A DNA stretch of 46,176 nucleotides from Bradyrhizobium acaciae (GCF_020889785.1 NZ_JACMYK010000052.1:1-46176), one strand, 5' to 3'; shown: positions 8,141-17,360, counted from the first letter of the stretch. Program-made: numbers and translations. Notes: generated by a model from the sequence alone, not told the origin.

Positions 8141-8839
8141 ATGTTTGGTTGGTTGAAGCGCGAGCCGAAACAGTTGGCTGAGCAACGGCAATTGCTGTTG
8201 CCGGTCATCGCCGACTACCCACTCTACCAACCGCCGCACCGTCAGGGTCCGAACTTTCTGCGACGCACTCTCGACCAGTCCGAGGAAGCCTATCTCAAAA
8301 CGATCCCTGAATTTGTTGCACGGGCCGACGAAAACTTTGCTTATTTTATGGAACAGCGCGCTTCACGTGTGGCCTCGCTGAAATTGTTTCTGGCTAAACT
8401 CGGTGTGAGCGCCGACTTTGATGACGCGGGCCTTGCGAGTTTGTCGCATTGGTTTCCCCAAAATTCCTTCGCGCTTGTCCCGAGCCTGAGAGACTGGACC
8501 GTGGGGCAAATGTTCTACCAGATGAAGACACCGTGGATTGGCGAATTAAGAGGTCTCAATGTCATATTCGATCTCGGCATTTTTCTTGGCGAGTGCCTCA
8601 CCACAAGACAGCCGCGCCTGCATTGGAGGCGTTACACCGGATCGTCCGATACCGGTGAAGCTTATGGTACTGGCTATGCAATAGAAGGCTTCAAGAGGCA
8701 CGCAAAAAGCAACCAGTTCGATCCTTCGGAGCGGATTTTTCTCCTTTGCAAGAATGATCTCAACGCGATCCATAGTGGACAGCCCGTCACGTTACCTAAT
8801 GCCCTGTCGGGCATAGTGCGCGGCTATTCGATGCGATAG
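8141..8839 (+). CDS. Uncharacterised protein, 232 residues
   Basis: The protein starts MFGWLKREPKQLAEQRQLL at 8141, just after GGAACAAACA; an earlier in-frame ATG at 8069 has no such site. It is soluble, without signal peptide or clear membrane spans. A segment near residues 145-165, FDLGIFLGECLTTRQPRLHW, has the hydrophobic LGE...P..W pattern seen in several uncharacterised and immunity-like proteins, but this is too weak to assign a family. The codon use is less GC-biased than in rimO next to it, and the upstream 230 bases contain fragments resembling the dispersed 'gatgggccagcagcgg' sequences. This suggests a mobile or accessory gene. Function unknown. Confidence 0.65.
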   Translation: MFGWLKREPKQLAEQRQLLLPVIADYPLYQPPHRQGPNFLRRTLDQSEEAYLKTIPEFVARADENFAYFMEQRASRVASLKLFLAKLGVSADFDDAGLASLSHWFPQNSFALVPSLRDWTVGQMFYQMKTPWIGELRGLNVIFDLGIFLGECLTTRQPRLHWRRYTGSSDTGEAYGTGYAIEGFKRHAKSNQFDPSERIFLLCKNDLNAIHSGQPVTLPNALSGIVRGYSMR

Positions 8840-8963
8840 CAACGATGGTCGGCTTCGGGTCAAACTCGACGGTTTGGCCCAATCTCGGTAAGGTCCGGTC
8901 TACCTCTCGGAGCGGACAGGTAGGTGGTCGGGCGCATTGGTCGACATGGGCCAGAAACGGAAG

Positions 8964-9182
8964 TCACCGTCCAAATCGGCGGCGTGGAGCCGCGATGCCG
9001 TGGTTCTTTTCGCGTTCTGCTTCGGTCCAGATTAAACGCTTGAAGAAGGCTTTGCGCCCTTGGCTACTTCCGCCAGTCTCATACCCGTGTAGGCAGCGCT
9101 TGATTTCGGCATTGAACCACGACAATGGCATGTCGCGAACATCTGCCGACGTTTCATCCGCGTTGGATCGCTTTCCAGCCAT
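8964..9182 (-). CDS. Small uncharacterised protein, 72 residues
   Basis: The minus strand encodes MAGKRSNADETSADVRDMP and further KRCLHGYETGGSSQGRKAF, ending in a basic tail. An AGGAGG ribosome site is 11 bases before the ATG, the best argument that it is real. A second open frame on the same strand, starting at 9262 (MDEKTPPGIISNIIGGKF), overlaps it in a different phase without a good ribosome site. One of the two, or a frameshifted fusion of both, may be the true gene. It lies 52 bases downstream of another small gene on the same strand. No family recognised. Confidence 0.4.
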   Translation of the reverse strand: MAGKRSNADETSADVRDMPLSWFNAEIKRCLHGYETGGSSQGRKAFFKRLIWTEAEREKNHGIAAPRRRFGR

Positions 9183-9234
9183 TTGTCGAAATCCCTCCTA
9201 CTTTTCCTGAACTTCCCTCCAATAATATTAGAAA

Positions 9235-9570
9235 TTATTCCGGGCGGTGTCTTTTCATCCAATCCGGGCTACCACGCGGGGCCGTCTGTGATCGAATTGG
9301 TGGATCGGATTGATCGGACGATATTAAGCGTACCCTGAGTTCGTCGCCGATCTTCAACTGATCCGTTTCGTACCAGTCGACCGAAGTAGCCGCGCCCTCA
9401 ATTCCACCGACTACACACTTAATCCCCGGGATCGCTTGCGCTGACGAAGCGGCGTTTGATGAAGCGTCCGGCCCTTTGCCTACCCAGTGCAAAATGACGG
9501 ATATTACGCCTTCGGACACACCCGCTGTCGTTAGTTTTTCACCATTCCTCCAAACCTCGAAGCAAAGCAT
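9235..9570 (-). CDS. Uncharacterised protein, 111 residues
   Basis: The start at 9570 (MLCFEVWRNGEKLTTAGVSE) is preceded by AGGGAGAGG at ideal distance, which favours it over an ATG at 9633. The protein is predicted to be mostly beta strand: it has a V-x-x-N-G-x-x-L-T-T-A-G opening, a central GVISVILHWVG strand, and TSVDWYETDQLKIGDELRV near the end, followed by DPPIR. This pattern recurs in a family of short hypothetical proteins from many soil bacteria, with no known function. It is in the accessory stretch beside the insertion sequence and probably shares a transcript with the 72-residue gene downstream. Confidence 0.6.
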   Translation of the reverse strand: MLCFEVWRNGEKLTTAGVSEGVISVILHWVGKGPDASSNAASSAQAIPGIKCVVGGIEGAATSVDWYETDQLKIGDELRVRLISSDQSDPPIRSQTAPRGSPDWMKRHRPE

Positions 9571-9744
9571 TCGCCTCTCCCTTTTGCAGCATAAGGTTGT
9601 ACAATCCGTTCGTTTCTCAAAAATGAAATTCAAAGGCGCAAACGCCCGCTTTGGGTCAATCGGGTCGGCTTGACACTACGCCCGCTGCTTCCGGTCTTCC
9701 CTGATAAGCCGACCTTTGGCGAGCACGACTGGACGTCTCAAACG

Positions 9745-11251
9745 GGCCGATTCCGTTGAAAAAGGCTGGCAGTATTCTGTTGTAATGGTTGGGCGGGGAT
9801 GAGATCGGGGTGGTCCCTATGCGGGCCTTGCTGTAGGCATCGCGATCAGCTTGGCCATCTTCCGAAGGTTCTGTGCGGTGGCTGCGAGGGTGAACTCGTC
9901 GCGTGCGCCGTTTGGGCCTCGTAATCGTAAACGGTCGAGCTTGAGAATGCGCTTGAGGTGCGCAAACAGCATCTCGATCTTCTTCCGCAACCGGCGTGAA
10001 GTACGGCCCTCCCATGATCGTGCTATCTCGCGCGCCATGTCGCGAGCGCCCTCGTAGATCGAGCGAGACACTTTGCGGACAAAGTCCTTGGGGCAGCAGC
10101 GAGCCTTCAAGGCGCAGCCGGTGCAATCGTGCTTGCTCGCCCGGTAGAGCATCGTTGCGCCATCGTTCACCAGTGTTCCGGTTGTGGTCAGCATCTTGCC
10201 GGCGGGGCAGGTATAGATGTCGCTGGTGTGGTCATAGGTGAAGTCCTCGCGCGAAAAGGTCCCGTCCGCGCGGGCCGACTTGTCGAACACCGTCACGTGC
10301 GGCTCGATCCCGTGCTCGTAAACCAGCCAGCCGAGCATCTCGGCCGAGCCATAGCCGCTGTCGCCGAGGAGCCGGGTGGGGTAAAGGTCGAACCGTTCGA
10401 GCGAGCGCTCAATCATGCGCTTGGCAGCCAACACCTCCGCCTGCCGGATTGCCGTGGTTGCCTCGACATCGACGATGATCGCGTTCTCGACGTCGACCAG
10501 GTAGTTTGTCGAGTAGGCGAAGAAGGCTTGGCCGCCGTGCGCGCCGGTCCAGCGTGCCGCCGGATCGGCGGGCGACACGAACTTCGGGGTGACCTCGGTC
10601 GCTGCTCCGAAAGCGGCATCGTCGAGGACGACCAGGTACTCGCTTATCGCTCGGCCTGTCGCCTCCGGTGGGAGTCCCTTATCGCCTTCAATCCCCTTTT
10701 GCCGATTGGCGTCGGCCTTGATCAGGCTCGCATCCACGGCAAATCCTTCACCGCCGACCAGCCGCTCCTCGATACAACGGTGCAAGACGTTCTCGAACAC
10801 GCGACGGAAGAGATCGCTTTCTCGGAAGCGACCATGTCTGTTCTTGGAGAACGTTGAGTGATCCGGCACCGCAACGTCCAGGCCGAGCCGGCAGAACCAC
10901 CGGTAGGCCAAATTGAGGTGAACCTCATCGCACAGACGCCGCTCCGATCGGATGCCGAAGCAATAGCCGATCAGAAGCATCCGTATCATCAGCTCGGGAT
11001 CGATCGAAGGCCGGCCGATCTTACTGTAGAACGGCGCCAGGTCCTGCCTAATCTGTTCAAGATCGACAAATCTATCGATCGAGCGAAGCAAGTGGTCGGA
11101 AGGGACATGCCTCTCGAGCGAGAACTCATAGAACAAAGCAGCCTGTTCGACTTGCCGATGTCCCATCATGATGTTCAGTCCTGCCAATTAAACAGACTGA
11201 ATCACTGGTATCTCTGAGTCGCAACTGCGGCCTTTTTCAACAAAATCGACC
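9745..11251. mobile_element. IS1182-like insertion sequence
   Basis: The element carries one transposase gene and is bounded by terminal inverted repeats. The left end reads GGCCGATTCCGTTGAAAAAG at 9745 and the right end, read inward from 11251, is GGTCGATTTTGTTGAAAAAG; 19 of the first 22 positions match and the similarity continues a few bases. The length, about 1.5 kb, fits the family. No clear target-site duplication is visible next to the ends (AACG on the left, AACA on the right), so the exact ends may be off by a few bases or the insertion is old. It lies between uncharacterised genes and does not visibly interrupt a recognised one. Confidence 0.8.
9817..11187 (-). CDS. IS1182-family DDE transposase
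   Basis: This 456-residue transposase appears intact. The N-terminus includes LFYEFSLERHVPSDHLLRSI and IGYCFGIRSERRLCDEV, typical of the IS1182/IS5-like group with its DUF772 region. The catalytic residues are visible as Asp152 (FAVDASLIKADANR), a second Asp in LLGDSGYGS, and a Glu in RRLRKKIEMLFAHLKRI. A zinc-finger-like cysteine set (CTGCALKARCCPK) precedes the last block. Two possible starts (MAGLNIMMGH or MMGHRQVEQ) differ by six residues; the first is given. With intact ends the element could still be mobile. Confidence 0.92.
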   Translation of the reverse strand: MAGLNIMMGHRQVEQAALFYEFSLERHVPSDHLLRSIDRFVDLEQIRQDLAPFYSKIGRPSIDPELMIRMLLIGYCFGIRSERRLCDEVHLNLAYRWFCRLGLDVAVPDHSTFSKNRHGRFRESDLFRRVFENVLHRCIEERLVGGEGFAVDASLIKADANRQKGIEGDKGLPPEATGRAISEYLVVLDDAAFGAATEVTPKFVSPADPAARWTGAHGGQAFFAYSTNYLVDVENAIIVDVEATTAIRQAEVLAAKRMIERSLERFDLYPTRLLGDSGYGSAEMLGWLVYEHGIEPHVTVFDKSARADGTFSREDFTYDHTSDIYTCPAGKMLTTTGTLVNDGATMLYRASKHDCTGCALKARCCPKDFVRKVSRSIYEGARDMAREIARSWEGRTSRRLRKKIEMLFAHLKRILKLDRLRLRGPNGARDEFTLAATAQNLRKMAKLIAMPTARPA

Positions 11252-11387
11252 AACAACAGACATGGATGTCGATAGCGGAATCATCGCGGGGAGGACGCGG
11301 CCCACCACGGTTATTTTCTTGAAACCGCGAAACCGGGCTCGCGTAGCTGGACAGTTTGGGGGATAGCAGAAAACCCTGGCGTTGGCG

Positions 11388-12218
11388 TCAATCTTCGTTT
11401 CCAACCAGAATCGCCAACGTGATCTCGCCATCGGTAATGTAGTGATTGACGCGTTCGGCGAGAAGATTTTCGCCGGCCTGATAAACTTTCACCGCTTGGA
11501 TGGTTCGAATCCTCTTCAACTCACCGATAATATAATCGCGCTCTGCATTCGTATCCGAATCTGTGGCGTGGGTGATTTGAAATGAAAGACGAGTGAGGGA
11601 TAGGCCGGTGTCCCTGGTGCCAGCTCCTATCCAAAGAACGCATTCGTTTTCCGGCGGGCGTTCGGTGTTTAGCCAGAAATCTGCTGTTCCCCAAGTTGCC
11701 TGGGCACGCGTTTGACTCAAGGCCCAGAACCTTACGTGGTGGCGCTTCCGCGGGCTGTTATCGATCGCCTTTTGAAAACCGATGTCCTGGCCCCGCCCGA
11801 AAAGATAGAGGGTGCTGAACGGGGCGGTGGGGTATGGAGTATTGAGCACAAAGGCTCGGACCATGCCCCATGAACTGGCTAGACTAAGCCGATCTGCTTC
11901 CGACCAGCCGAGCGCTGCGAAGGCCCCGCGAAGCTGCTGGAGCGTACCGACGAGCACGACGTTCACGGGATCTCCAGGCAGTCCGTCGCCCGTAATCGTG
12001 TAACTCGGCACACGTTTGCTTTGCAGAATCTTCAAGCCCATCCGAATCGCACGTGGCAGAACGAGATATGCGGCGATTCCGTAGGTGGCACTGACTGCCA
12101 GGATCCAAGGTAGCCTGCGGTCCGCAGTTTCAAAAACAACGAAGACAATCAACCAAACACAGAAGATTCCCAATCCAAAGATGAGCAAACGCTGCACAAG
12201 AAGCTTGAGCAATCTCAT
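11388..12218 (-). CDS. LssY C-terminal-domain membrane protein
   Basis: This 276-residue protein begins with two likely membrane spans (LLIFGLGIFCVWLIVFVVF and ILAVSATYGIAAYLVLP). It then has a soluble domain that matches the LssY C-terminal family: DPVNVVLVGTLQQLRGAF, ALGWSEADRLSLASSWGM, YPTAPFSTLYLFGRGQDIGF and RKRHHVRFW. LssY domains often follow PAP2 phosphatase or DedA regions; here the domain stands with only a short membrane anchor. Its biochemical role is unknown. The ATG at 12218, with GAGG nine bases upstream, replaces an open frame that extends 56 more residues upstream without family-like sequence. It is transcribed toward the insertion sequence. Confidence 0.8.
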   Translation of the reverse strand: MRLLKLLVQRLLIFGLGIFCVWLIVFVVFETADRRLPWILAVSATYGIAAYLVLPRAIRMGLKILQSKRVPSYTITGDGLPGDPVNVVLVGTLQQLRGAFAALGWSEADRLSLASSWGMVRAFVLNTPYPTAPFSTLYLFGRGQDIGFQKAIDNSPRKRHHVRFWALSQTRAQATWGTADFWLNTERPPENECVLWIGAGTRDTGLSLTRLSFQITHATDSDTNAERDYIIGELKRIRTIQAVKVYQAGENLLAERVNHYITDGEITLAILVGNED

Positions 12219-12373
12219 CTTGCACGGCCTCGTTGAAATCCCGTCGGTCCAACAGCTGAGGATTTGGCAGGTCTTCGACGCCAGTGGCTCGGCTCCGTCA
12301 ATAAGATTGCGGATATAGGCTGTCAGCGCCGAACTTGGCTCGCACCGCCAATCAGGAAAGCGGATTGAGCCGA

Positions 12374-12754
12374 TCAGGTCACGCAACGGCCAGGCTGCAG
12401 GAGCCTTGCGACTTCCGTGAGCGTGCTGACCATGGGCTCGCAGGCGACTGTCGGCTTACGGCTCTGATTCCACAGCGGCGTCTTGGTGATACGGGCTTGC
12501 GCAGACGGAACACGGATCAGGACCGATGTATCGGCTTGATCGTTCAAGCGCACAGAAACCGTTTTCGTCTGGACTGCGAACGACTTAGGGGCAGCAAGGT
12601 GATCTGCCTTGCCGGCTCGGTTGACGATCTGACCTGGCTGCTCAGAGCCCGCGTGCCAGCGGTCGCCGAGGTCGTGACCTGAAGCGAATTGCACGGCGCC
12701 GATCGTCAATGCAGTCGCGAGAGCGACTAAAAAACCTTTGCGAATCTGTGACAT
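12374..12754 (-). CDS. Small secreted protein, 126 residues
   Basis: The protein starts with a signal peptide (MSQIRKGFLVALATALTIG, cleavage expected near FASG-HD). The mature part ends with TVACEPMVSTLTEVARLL and QPGRCVT. Two cysteines, in VACEP and GRCVT, could form a disulfide. This signal sequence and C-terminal layout are those of a family of short hypothetical exported proteins widespread in Bradyrhizobium; no function is known. An AAGGG-type ribosome site precedes the ATG. It lies 155 bases upstream of the LssY-C gene on the same strand and marks the right side of the less GC-rich stretch. Confidence 0.75.
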   Translation of the reverse strand: MSQIRKGFLVALATALTIGAVQFASGHDLGDRWHAGSEQPGQIVNRAGKADHLAAPKSFAVQTKTVSVRLNDQADTSVLIRVPSAQARITKTPLWNQSRKPTVACEPMVSTLTEVARLLQPGRCVT

Positions 12755-13132
12755 GCCCTTGTTCCGCGCCCCACGGCGATCGTTGTTCTTTTTGCAGTTC
12801 CCCTTTGCCCATCGCTTCCAAGGCTATTTTTAACCGCCCGATTGTTTCACCATGCCTTCGTGAAGGCCGGAAAATGGTTTCATGCCGGCAGATTTTGTTT
12901 CGTCGCCCCTCGAATACTACTCGGCGGCGGGTATTCCAGAGGAAGCGGCGACTGTTGGCTGAGGGCCGCAATGGGTCGCGCGTGACGCGCCGCCTGCACG
13001 TCATCGGTCACGTCGAAAATTGGCCGGAAGGTCTCTTTCGATCAGCAGCTTGATCACGGCGCCACCTCCAGGATTGCCTCGTCGCAGCCTAACACGCTCC
13101 GCGAGCCGATTGCGTGCGGTATCACCTCCCGC
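12755..13132. other. Intergenic stretch with no recognised gene
   Basis: This 378-base stretch holds open frames on both strands, but none has a convincing ribosome site, composition or family resemblance. A plus-strand frame across it ends at 13053 and a minus-strand frame runs 13254-13054; neither is supported. It may hold decayed sequence from the neighbouring accessory stretch and the upstream side of the promoter at 13133. Confidence 0.5.
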
Positions 13133-13161
13133 TTGACACCGACGCCGCTTCGGCTGTATGG
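13133..13161 (+). promoter_or_regulatory. Probable promoter upstream of the aminotransferase gene
   Basis: A perfect TTGACA box at 13133-13138 is followed after 16 bases by TGTATG (or after 17 by GTATGG), a weak -10 element. Transcription would start about 13167-13171, at or next to the ATG of the arginine-rich small frame at 13171. That would make the small frame leaderless. The -10 match is poor, so this is a candidate only. Confidence 0.45.
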
Positions 13162-13170
13162 GCCTGCGCC

Positions 13171-13260
13171 ATGAAGCTGAACCGGACCCACCGCCGCGCC
13201 ATCTGCCGTCGTCGCACCCGCGACGATGCTGGGCTGCGCCGTGTCCGACGCCATCGCTGA
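13171..13260 (+). CDS. Candidate arginine-rich leader peptide, 29 residues
   Basis: The frame reads MKLNRTHRRAICRRRTR and, after DDAG, ends LRRVRRHR: 12 of 29 codons are arginine, with a CGT-CGT-CGC run and five more in the last eight codons. It begins within a few bases of the start point predicted from the TTGACA promoter, and its stop lies 24 bases before a strong terminator hairpin. The next gene is an acetylornithine-aminotransferase-like enzyme, a step of arginine metabolism. Leader peptides such as TrpL in rhizobia are also leaderless. Against this, arginine-rich frames arise by chance in GC-rich DNA and I see no clear antiterminator pairing. The function as an attenuator is inference. 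Confidence 0.35.
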   Translation: MKLNRTHRRAICRRRTRDDAGLRRVRRHR

Positions 13261-13284
13261 TTAGCTGACATCAGCCAGGGTTTT

Positions 13285-13324
13285 CGAGAAGGCCGCGCCC
13301 CCAAAGCGCGGCCTTCTCGCTTTT
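13285..13324 (+). terminator. Terminator hairpin in front of the aminotransferase gene (possible attenuator)
   Basis: CGAGAAGGCCGCG and CGCGGCCTTCTCG form a perfect 13-base-pair stem with a nine-base loop, followed by CTTTTC. It points in the plus direction but no long gene precedes it on that strand. It sits 44 bases before the aminotransferase ATG, where it would stop transcripts entering that gene. A second small hairpin, GCTGAT-N8-ATCAGC at 13256-13275, overlaps the end of the arginine-rich frame. Confidence 0.75.
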
Positions 13325-13368
13325 CGGCCTGTCCCCCATTCCCTACACCGCCCCCAGAGGAGATCGAC

Positions 13369-14565
<1,197 letters not shown>

Positions 14566-14572
14566 CGCACCA

Positions 14573-14656
14573 GTCATTGCGAGCGAAGCGAAACAATCCA
14601 TCCCTCCGCATATGCGGGACAATGGATTGCTTCGTCGCCTCGCTCCTCGCAATGAC
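14573..14656. repeat. Dispersed palindromic repeat (family B, copy 1)
   Basis: The left half GTCATTGCGAGCGAAGCGAA, with ACAATCCAT, mirrors the right half ATGGATTGCTTCGTCGCC and CTCGCAATGAC. A second copy is at 28217-28302. It fills the gap between the convergent aminotransferase and quinone reductase genes, where its hairpin could end both transcripts. Confidence 0.85.
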
Positions 14657-14665
14657 GGCGAGAAA

Positions 14666-15640
14666 TTACGGCCTGAGAATCGCCGCGCCTGTCGTCGCCC
14701 GGCTCTCTAGGTCGATATGCGCCTTCGCCGCGTCCTTCAGCGCATAGGCGTGGTTGATCGGCACGTGCAGCTTGCCGTTGATCACGGCGGCGAACAGCGT
14801 GTCGGCGCCTTCGAGCAATTCCTTGCGGGTGCCGACATAGTCGTTGAGCTTGGGCCGTGTCGCAAACAGCGAGCCGTGGTTGTTCAGTTCGGCGAGCGGG
14901 AACGGCGGGACCGGGCCCGACGCATTGCCGAAGCTGACGAACAGGCCGCGCGGCCGCAGGCAGGACAGCGATCCTGGGAACGTGGTCTTGCCGACGCCGT
15001 CATAGACGACATCGCAGAGTTCGCCGCGGCTGATCTGCTTGACGCGCTCGACGAAGTTCTCCTCGTTGTAGAGGATGACGTGGTCGCAACCATTGGCAAG
15101 CGCGAGATCCGCCTTCGCCTTCGAGCCGACGGTGCCGATGACATGCGCGCCGAGCGCCCGCGCCCATTGGCAGGCCAGCAGCCCGATGCCGCCGGCCGCG
15201 GCGTGGATCAGCACGCGGTGGCCCTGCTCGACCTTGAAGGTCTTGTGCAAGAGGTACCAGACCGTGAGCCCCTTGAGCATCAGCACGGCGCCCTGCTCGT
15301 AGGTGATATGGTCGGGCAGCTTGACGAGCTTGTCGGCCGGGATGACGCGCTCGGACGCATAACCGCCGAGGTTGTAGTAGTAGGCGACTCGATCGCCGGG
15401 GTGGAAATTGGTCACCCCCGGACCGACAGCCAAAACCTCGCCTGCGGCCTCGTTGCCGGCGATGAACGGCAGGCTCGGCGCCTTGTAGAGGCCGGTGCGG
15501 AAATAGACGTCGATGAAGTTCAGCCCGACCGCGTGCTGGCGGATACGAACCTCACCGTTGCCCGGCGGGCCGACCTCGACGTCCTCATAGGTCAGGACTT
15601 CCGGGCCCCCAACCTTGTGCACGCGCACAGCCTTGGTCAT
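14666..15640 (-). CDS. NADPH:quinone oxidoreductase, zinc-independent MDR family
   Basis: This 324-residue protein belongs to the quinone oxidoreductase branch of medium-chain dehydrogenases. It starts TKAVRVHKVGGPEVLTYEDV, has LNFIDVYFRTGLY in the substrate domain, and a Rossmann motif AAAGGIGLLACQWARALGA for NADPH. YDGVGKTTF and the terminal ATTGAAILRP are also typical of QorA. No zinc-binding cysteines are present, consistent with the zinc-free group. It likely reduces quinones by one electron in the cytoplasm. The gene stands alone, convergent with the aminotransferase across a palindromic repeat and followed by nothing on its strand. Confidence 0.9.
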   Translation of the reverse strand: MTKAVRVHKVGGPEVLTYEDVEVGPPGNGEVRIRQHAVGLNFIDVYFRTGLYKAPSLPFIAGNEAAGEVLAVGPGVTNFHPGDRVAYYYNLGGYASERVIPADKLVKLPDHITYEQGAVLMLKGLTVWYLLHKTFKVEQGHRVLIHAAAGGIGLLACQWARALGAHVIGTVGSKAKADLALANGCDHVILYNEENFVERVKQISRGELCDVVYDGVGKTTFPGSLSCLRPRGLFVSFGNASGPVPPFPLAELNNHGSLFATRPKLNDYVGTRKELLEGADTLFAAVINGKLHVPINHAYALKDAAKAHIDLESRATTGAAILRP

Positions 15641-15731
15641 GTCGTCGCTCCCCTCAGAAATCTCGCGTCAAGCGAGCGAATGCCATCGGCGCCGCCTTGT
15701 CAACCAAGCGGGCCGGAACCCTAGACTAGAT

Positions 15732-15776
15732 GCATGATCTTTTCGGAAAACCGCTTCGCACTTTTCCGAATCATGC
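15732..15776. repeat. Dispersed palindromic intergenic repeat (family A, copy 2)
   Basis: GCATGATCTTTTCGGAAAA, then CCGCTTCGCA, then CTTTTCCGAATCATGC: the reverse complement of the element at 2793-2841 with a few differences. It ends directly next to the terC stop codon and may serve as its 3' hairpin. Confidence 0.85.
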
Positions 15777-16502
15777 TTACCGCGCCGGCTTCCTGCGGTT
15801 GCGCTTGGCCATGACGTTGAATGCCTCGACGGCGGCCGAGAACGCGATGGCGAAGTAGATGTAGCCGCGCGGAATGTGGAATTTGAAACCGTCGGCCACC
15901 AGCGCCACGCCGATCAGCACCAGGAAGGCCAGCGCCAGCATCTTGGTGGTCGGATGCTCCGCGACGAACCGCGCCACCGGCCCCGACGAGATGTACATGA
16001 TCGCACAGGCGATCACGACCGCCGCGATCATGATCTCGATGTCCTGCGCCATGCCGATCGCGGTGATGATCGAATCCAGCGAGAACACCAGGTCGATGAT
16101 GATGATCTGCACGATCACCCAGAAGAACGCGCTGGCATTCGGCTTGTCGGCGGCCTCCCCCTCACGCGCCTCGACCTCGCCGTGGATCTCATGGGTCGCC
16201 TTGGCGATCAGGAACAGGCCGCCGCCGATCAGGATGACGTCCCGCCAGGACAGCGAGACGTCCTGAACAACGATCACCGGCTGGGTCAGCCCGATCAGCC
16301 AGACCAGGATCGACAGCAACAGGATACGGAACACCAGCGCCAGCAGCAGGCCGATCTGCCGCGCGCGGTTGGCTTGCGGTTGCGGGATCCGCGAGACGAT
16401 CACCGAGAGGAAGATGACGTTGTCGATGCCGAGCACGATCTCGAGCGCAGTCAGGGTCAACAACGCAGCCCAGGCTTCCGGGCTGGTGATCAATTGCATC
16501 AT
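15777..16502 (-). CDS. TerC-family integral membrane protein
   Basis: The 241-residue protein has about seven membrane spans and the TerC signature: TALEIVLGIDNVIFLSVIVS near the N-terminus, ISWR-like SLSWRDVILIGGGLFLIA, and DLVFSLDSIITAIGMAQ, with conserved aspartates inside spans. TerC-like proteins are linked to tellurite resistance, manganese export and metal loading of exported proteins. The substrate here is unknown. Its first codons overlap the end of the phosphatidylcholine synthase gene by four bases, so the two are translationally coupled. Two adjacent ATG codons at the start leave a one-residue uncertainty. Confidence 0.9.
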   Translation of the reverse strand: MMQLITSPEAWAALLTLTALEIVLGIDNVIFLSVIVSRIPQPQANRARQIGLLLALVFRILLLSILVWLIGLTQPVIVVQDVSLSWRDVILIGGGLFLIAKATHEIHGEVEAREGEAADKPNASAFFWVIVQIIIIDLVFSLDSIITAIGMAQDIEIMIAAVVIACAIMYISSGPVARFVAEHPTTKMLALAFLVLIGVALVADGFKFHIPRGYIYFAIAFSAAVEAFNVMAKRNRRKPAR

Positions 16503-17227
16503 GCTCTGAAGGCTTTCATCCGGCGGATCACGGTGTCGCTGCCGACGATGTAGACGGCGATGGCGCAGAGACCGAAAGTGATCGAGGGAGCGACCACGAA
16601 ATCATTGGCGAGCGTGTACGCGCCGAGCACCGCCCAGGCGAAAAGCAGCCACAGCGTCAGCCAGCGCAGCCGCACCACGCGGAACGGGTGCAGCACGTGG
16701 AACGGCGCGAAGGTCAGCACGATCAGGGCCGCGACGACGATGGTCGACAGCACCGGCGGCAGATGCAGCAGGAACAGATAGAACGCCGCCGCATTCCACA
16801 GCGCCGGAAAGCCGCGGAAATGGTTGTCGTCGGCCTTCATGCGACGGTCGGCGAAATACAGCGCGCTGGAAACCACGATGCCGATGCCGAGGATCGGCGC
16901 GGCCAGCGGCAGCAGCATGCCGCTCGCAGTGATCGCATAGGCCGGCACGAATACATAGGTGACGAAATCGACCACCAGGTCGAGCACCTCGCCCGACCAG
17001 TTCGGCTGCAACCGCACCACGTCGAGCCGGCGCGCCAGCGGGCCGTCGATCCCGTCGATGATCAGCGCGACCCCTAGCCAGGCGAACATGTTGGCCCAGT
17101 GCTCGCGCACGGCTTCGAGCATTGCCAGCAGCGCGACGCCGGCGCCGAGTGCCGTGAAAATATGAACGGAGAATGCGGCGGTCCGCATCCGTTCTGGCAA
17201 CGCATCCGGCTGGCTCGAGTGCTCCAT
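16499..17227 (-). CDS. pcs: Phosphatidylcholine synthase
   Basis: This enzyme condenses CDP-diacylglycerol with choline to phosphatidylcholine in the inner membrane. The 242-residue protein has about eight membrane spans and the modified CDP-alcohol transferase motif of Pcs: D61-G-x2-A-R66, twelve residues, G79-x3-D83-x3-D87 (visible as DGPLARR and SGEVLDLVVDF). FADRRMKADDNHFRGFPA and WNAAAFYLFLLHLP are also characteristic. The start MEHSSQPDAL at 17227 is chosen over an extension to 17293 that lacks family sequence. Pcs is typical of plant-associated and some pathogenic alphaproteobacteria, where membrane phosphatidylcholine is needed for host interaction. It is followed by terC with a four-base overlap. 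Confidence 0.92.
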   Translation of the reverse strand: MEHSSQPDALPERMRTAAFSVHIFTALGAGVALLAMLEAVREHWANMFAWLGVALIIDGIDGPLARRLDVVRLQPNWSGEVLDLVVDFVTYVFVPAYAITASGMLLPLAAPILGIGIVVSSALYFADRRMKADDNHFRGFPALWNAAAFYLFLLHLPPVLSTIVVAALIVLTFAPFHVLHPFRVVRLRWLTLWLLFAWAVLGAYTLANDFVVAPSITFGLCAIAVYIVGSDTVIRRMKAFRA

Positions 17228-17360
17228 CTGCCGAAGTGCTATCAGGAATCGGCCCCCTTTGCATATGCAGTCTTGCGGCGTTCTGCCGCGCAAGGCGTTG
17301 GAAACTCTTGGTGGTTACCGATGGCTTGAAAATCGGGCCAAGCATGTCAAATGTCCTGAT

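Noticed and set aside
9741..11255. Target-site duplication around the insertion sequence
   Set aside because: AACG on the left and AACA on the right are not identical, and no longer direct repeat was found at the ends.
11388..12386. Longer N-terminus for the LssY-C protein starting at 12386
   Set aside because: The extra 56 residues have no membrane-protein or family character, and the internal ATG at 12218 has a ribosome site.
12709..13053. Plus-strand open frame of 114 codons before the aminotransferase promoter
   Set aside because: Its composition is Arg/Ser/Cys-rich like chance frames, it begins antisense to the exported-protein gene, and no ribosome site is present.
13054..13254. Minus-strand open frame of 66 codons antisense to the arginine-rich small frame
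   Set aside because: No ribosome site and no recognised family; it cannot be excluded and is the main rival reading of this region.
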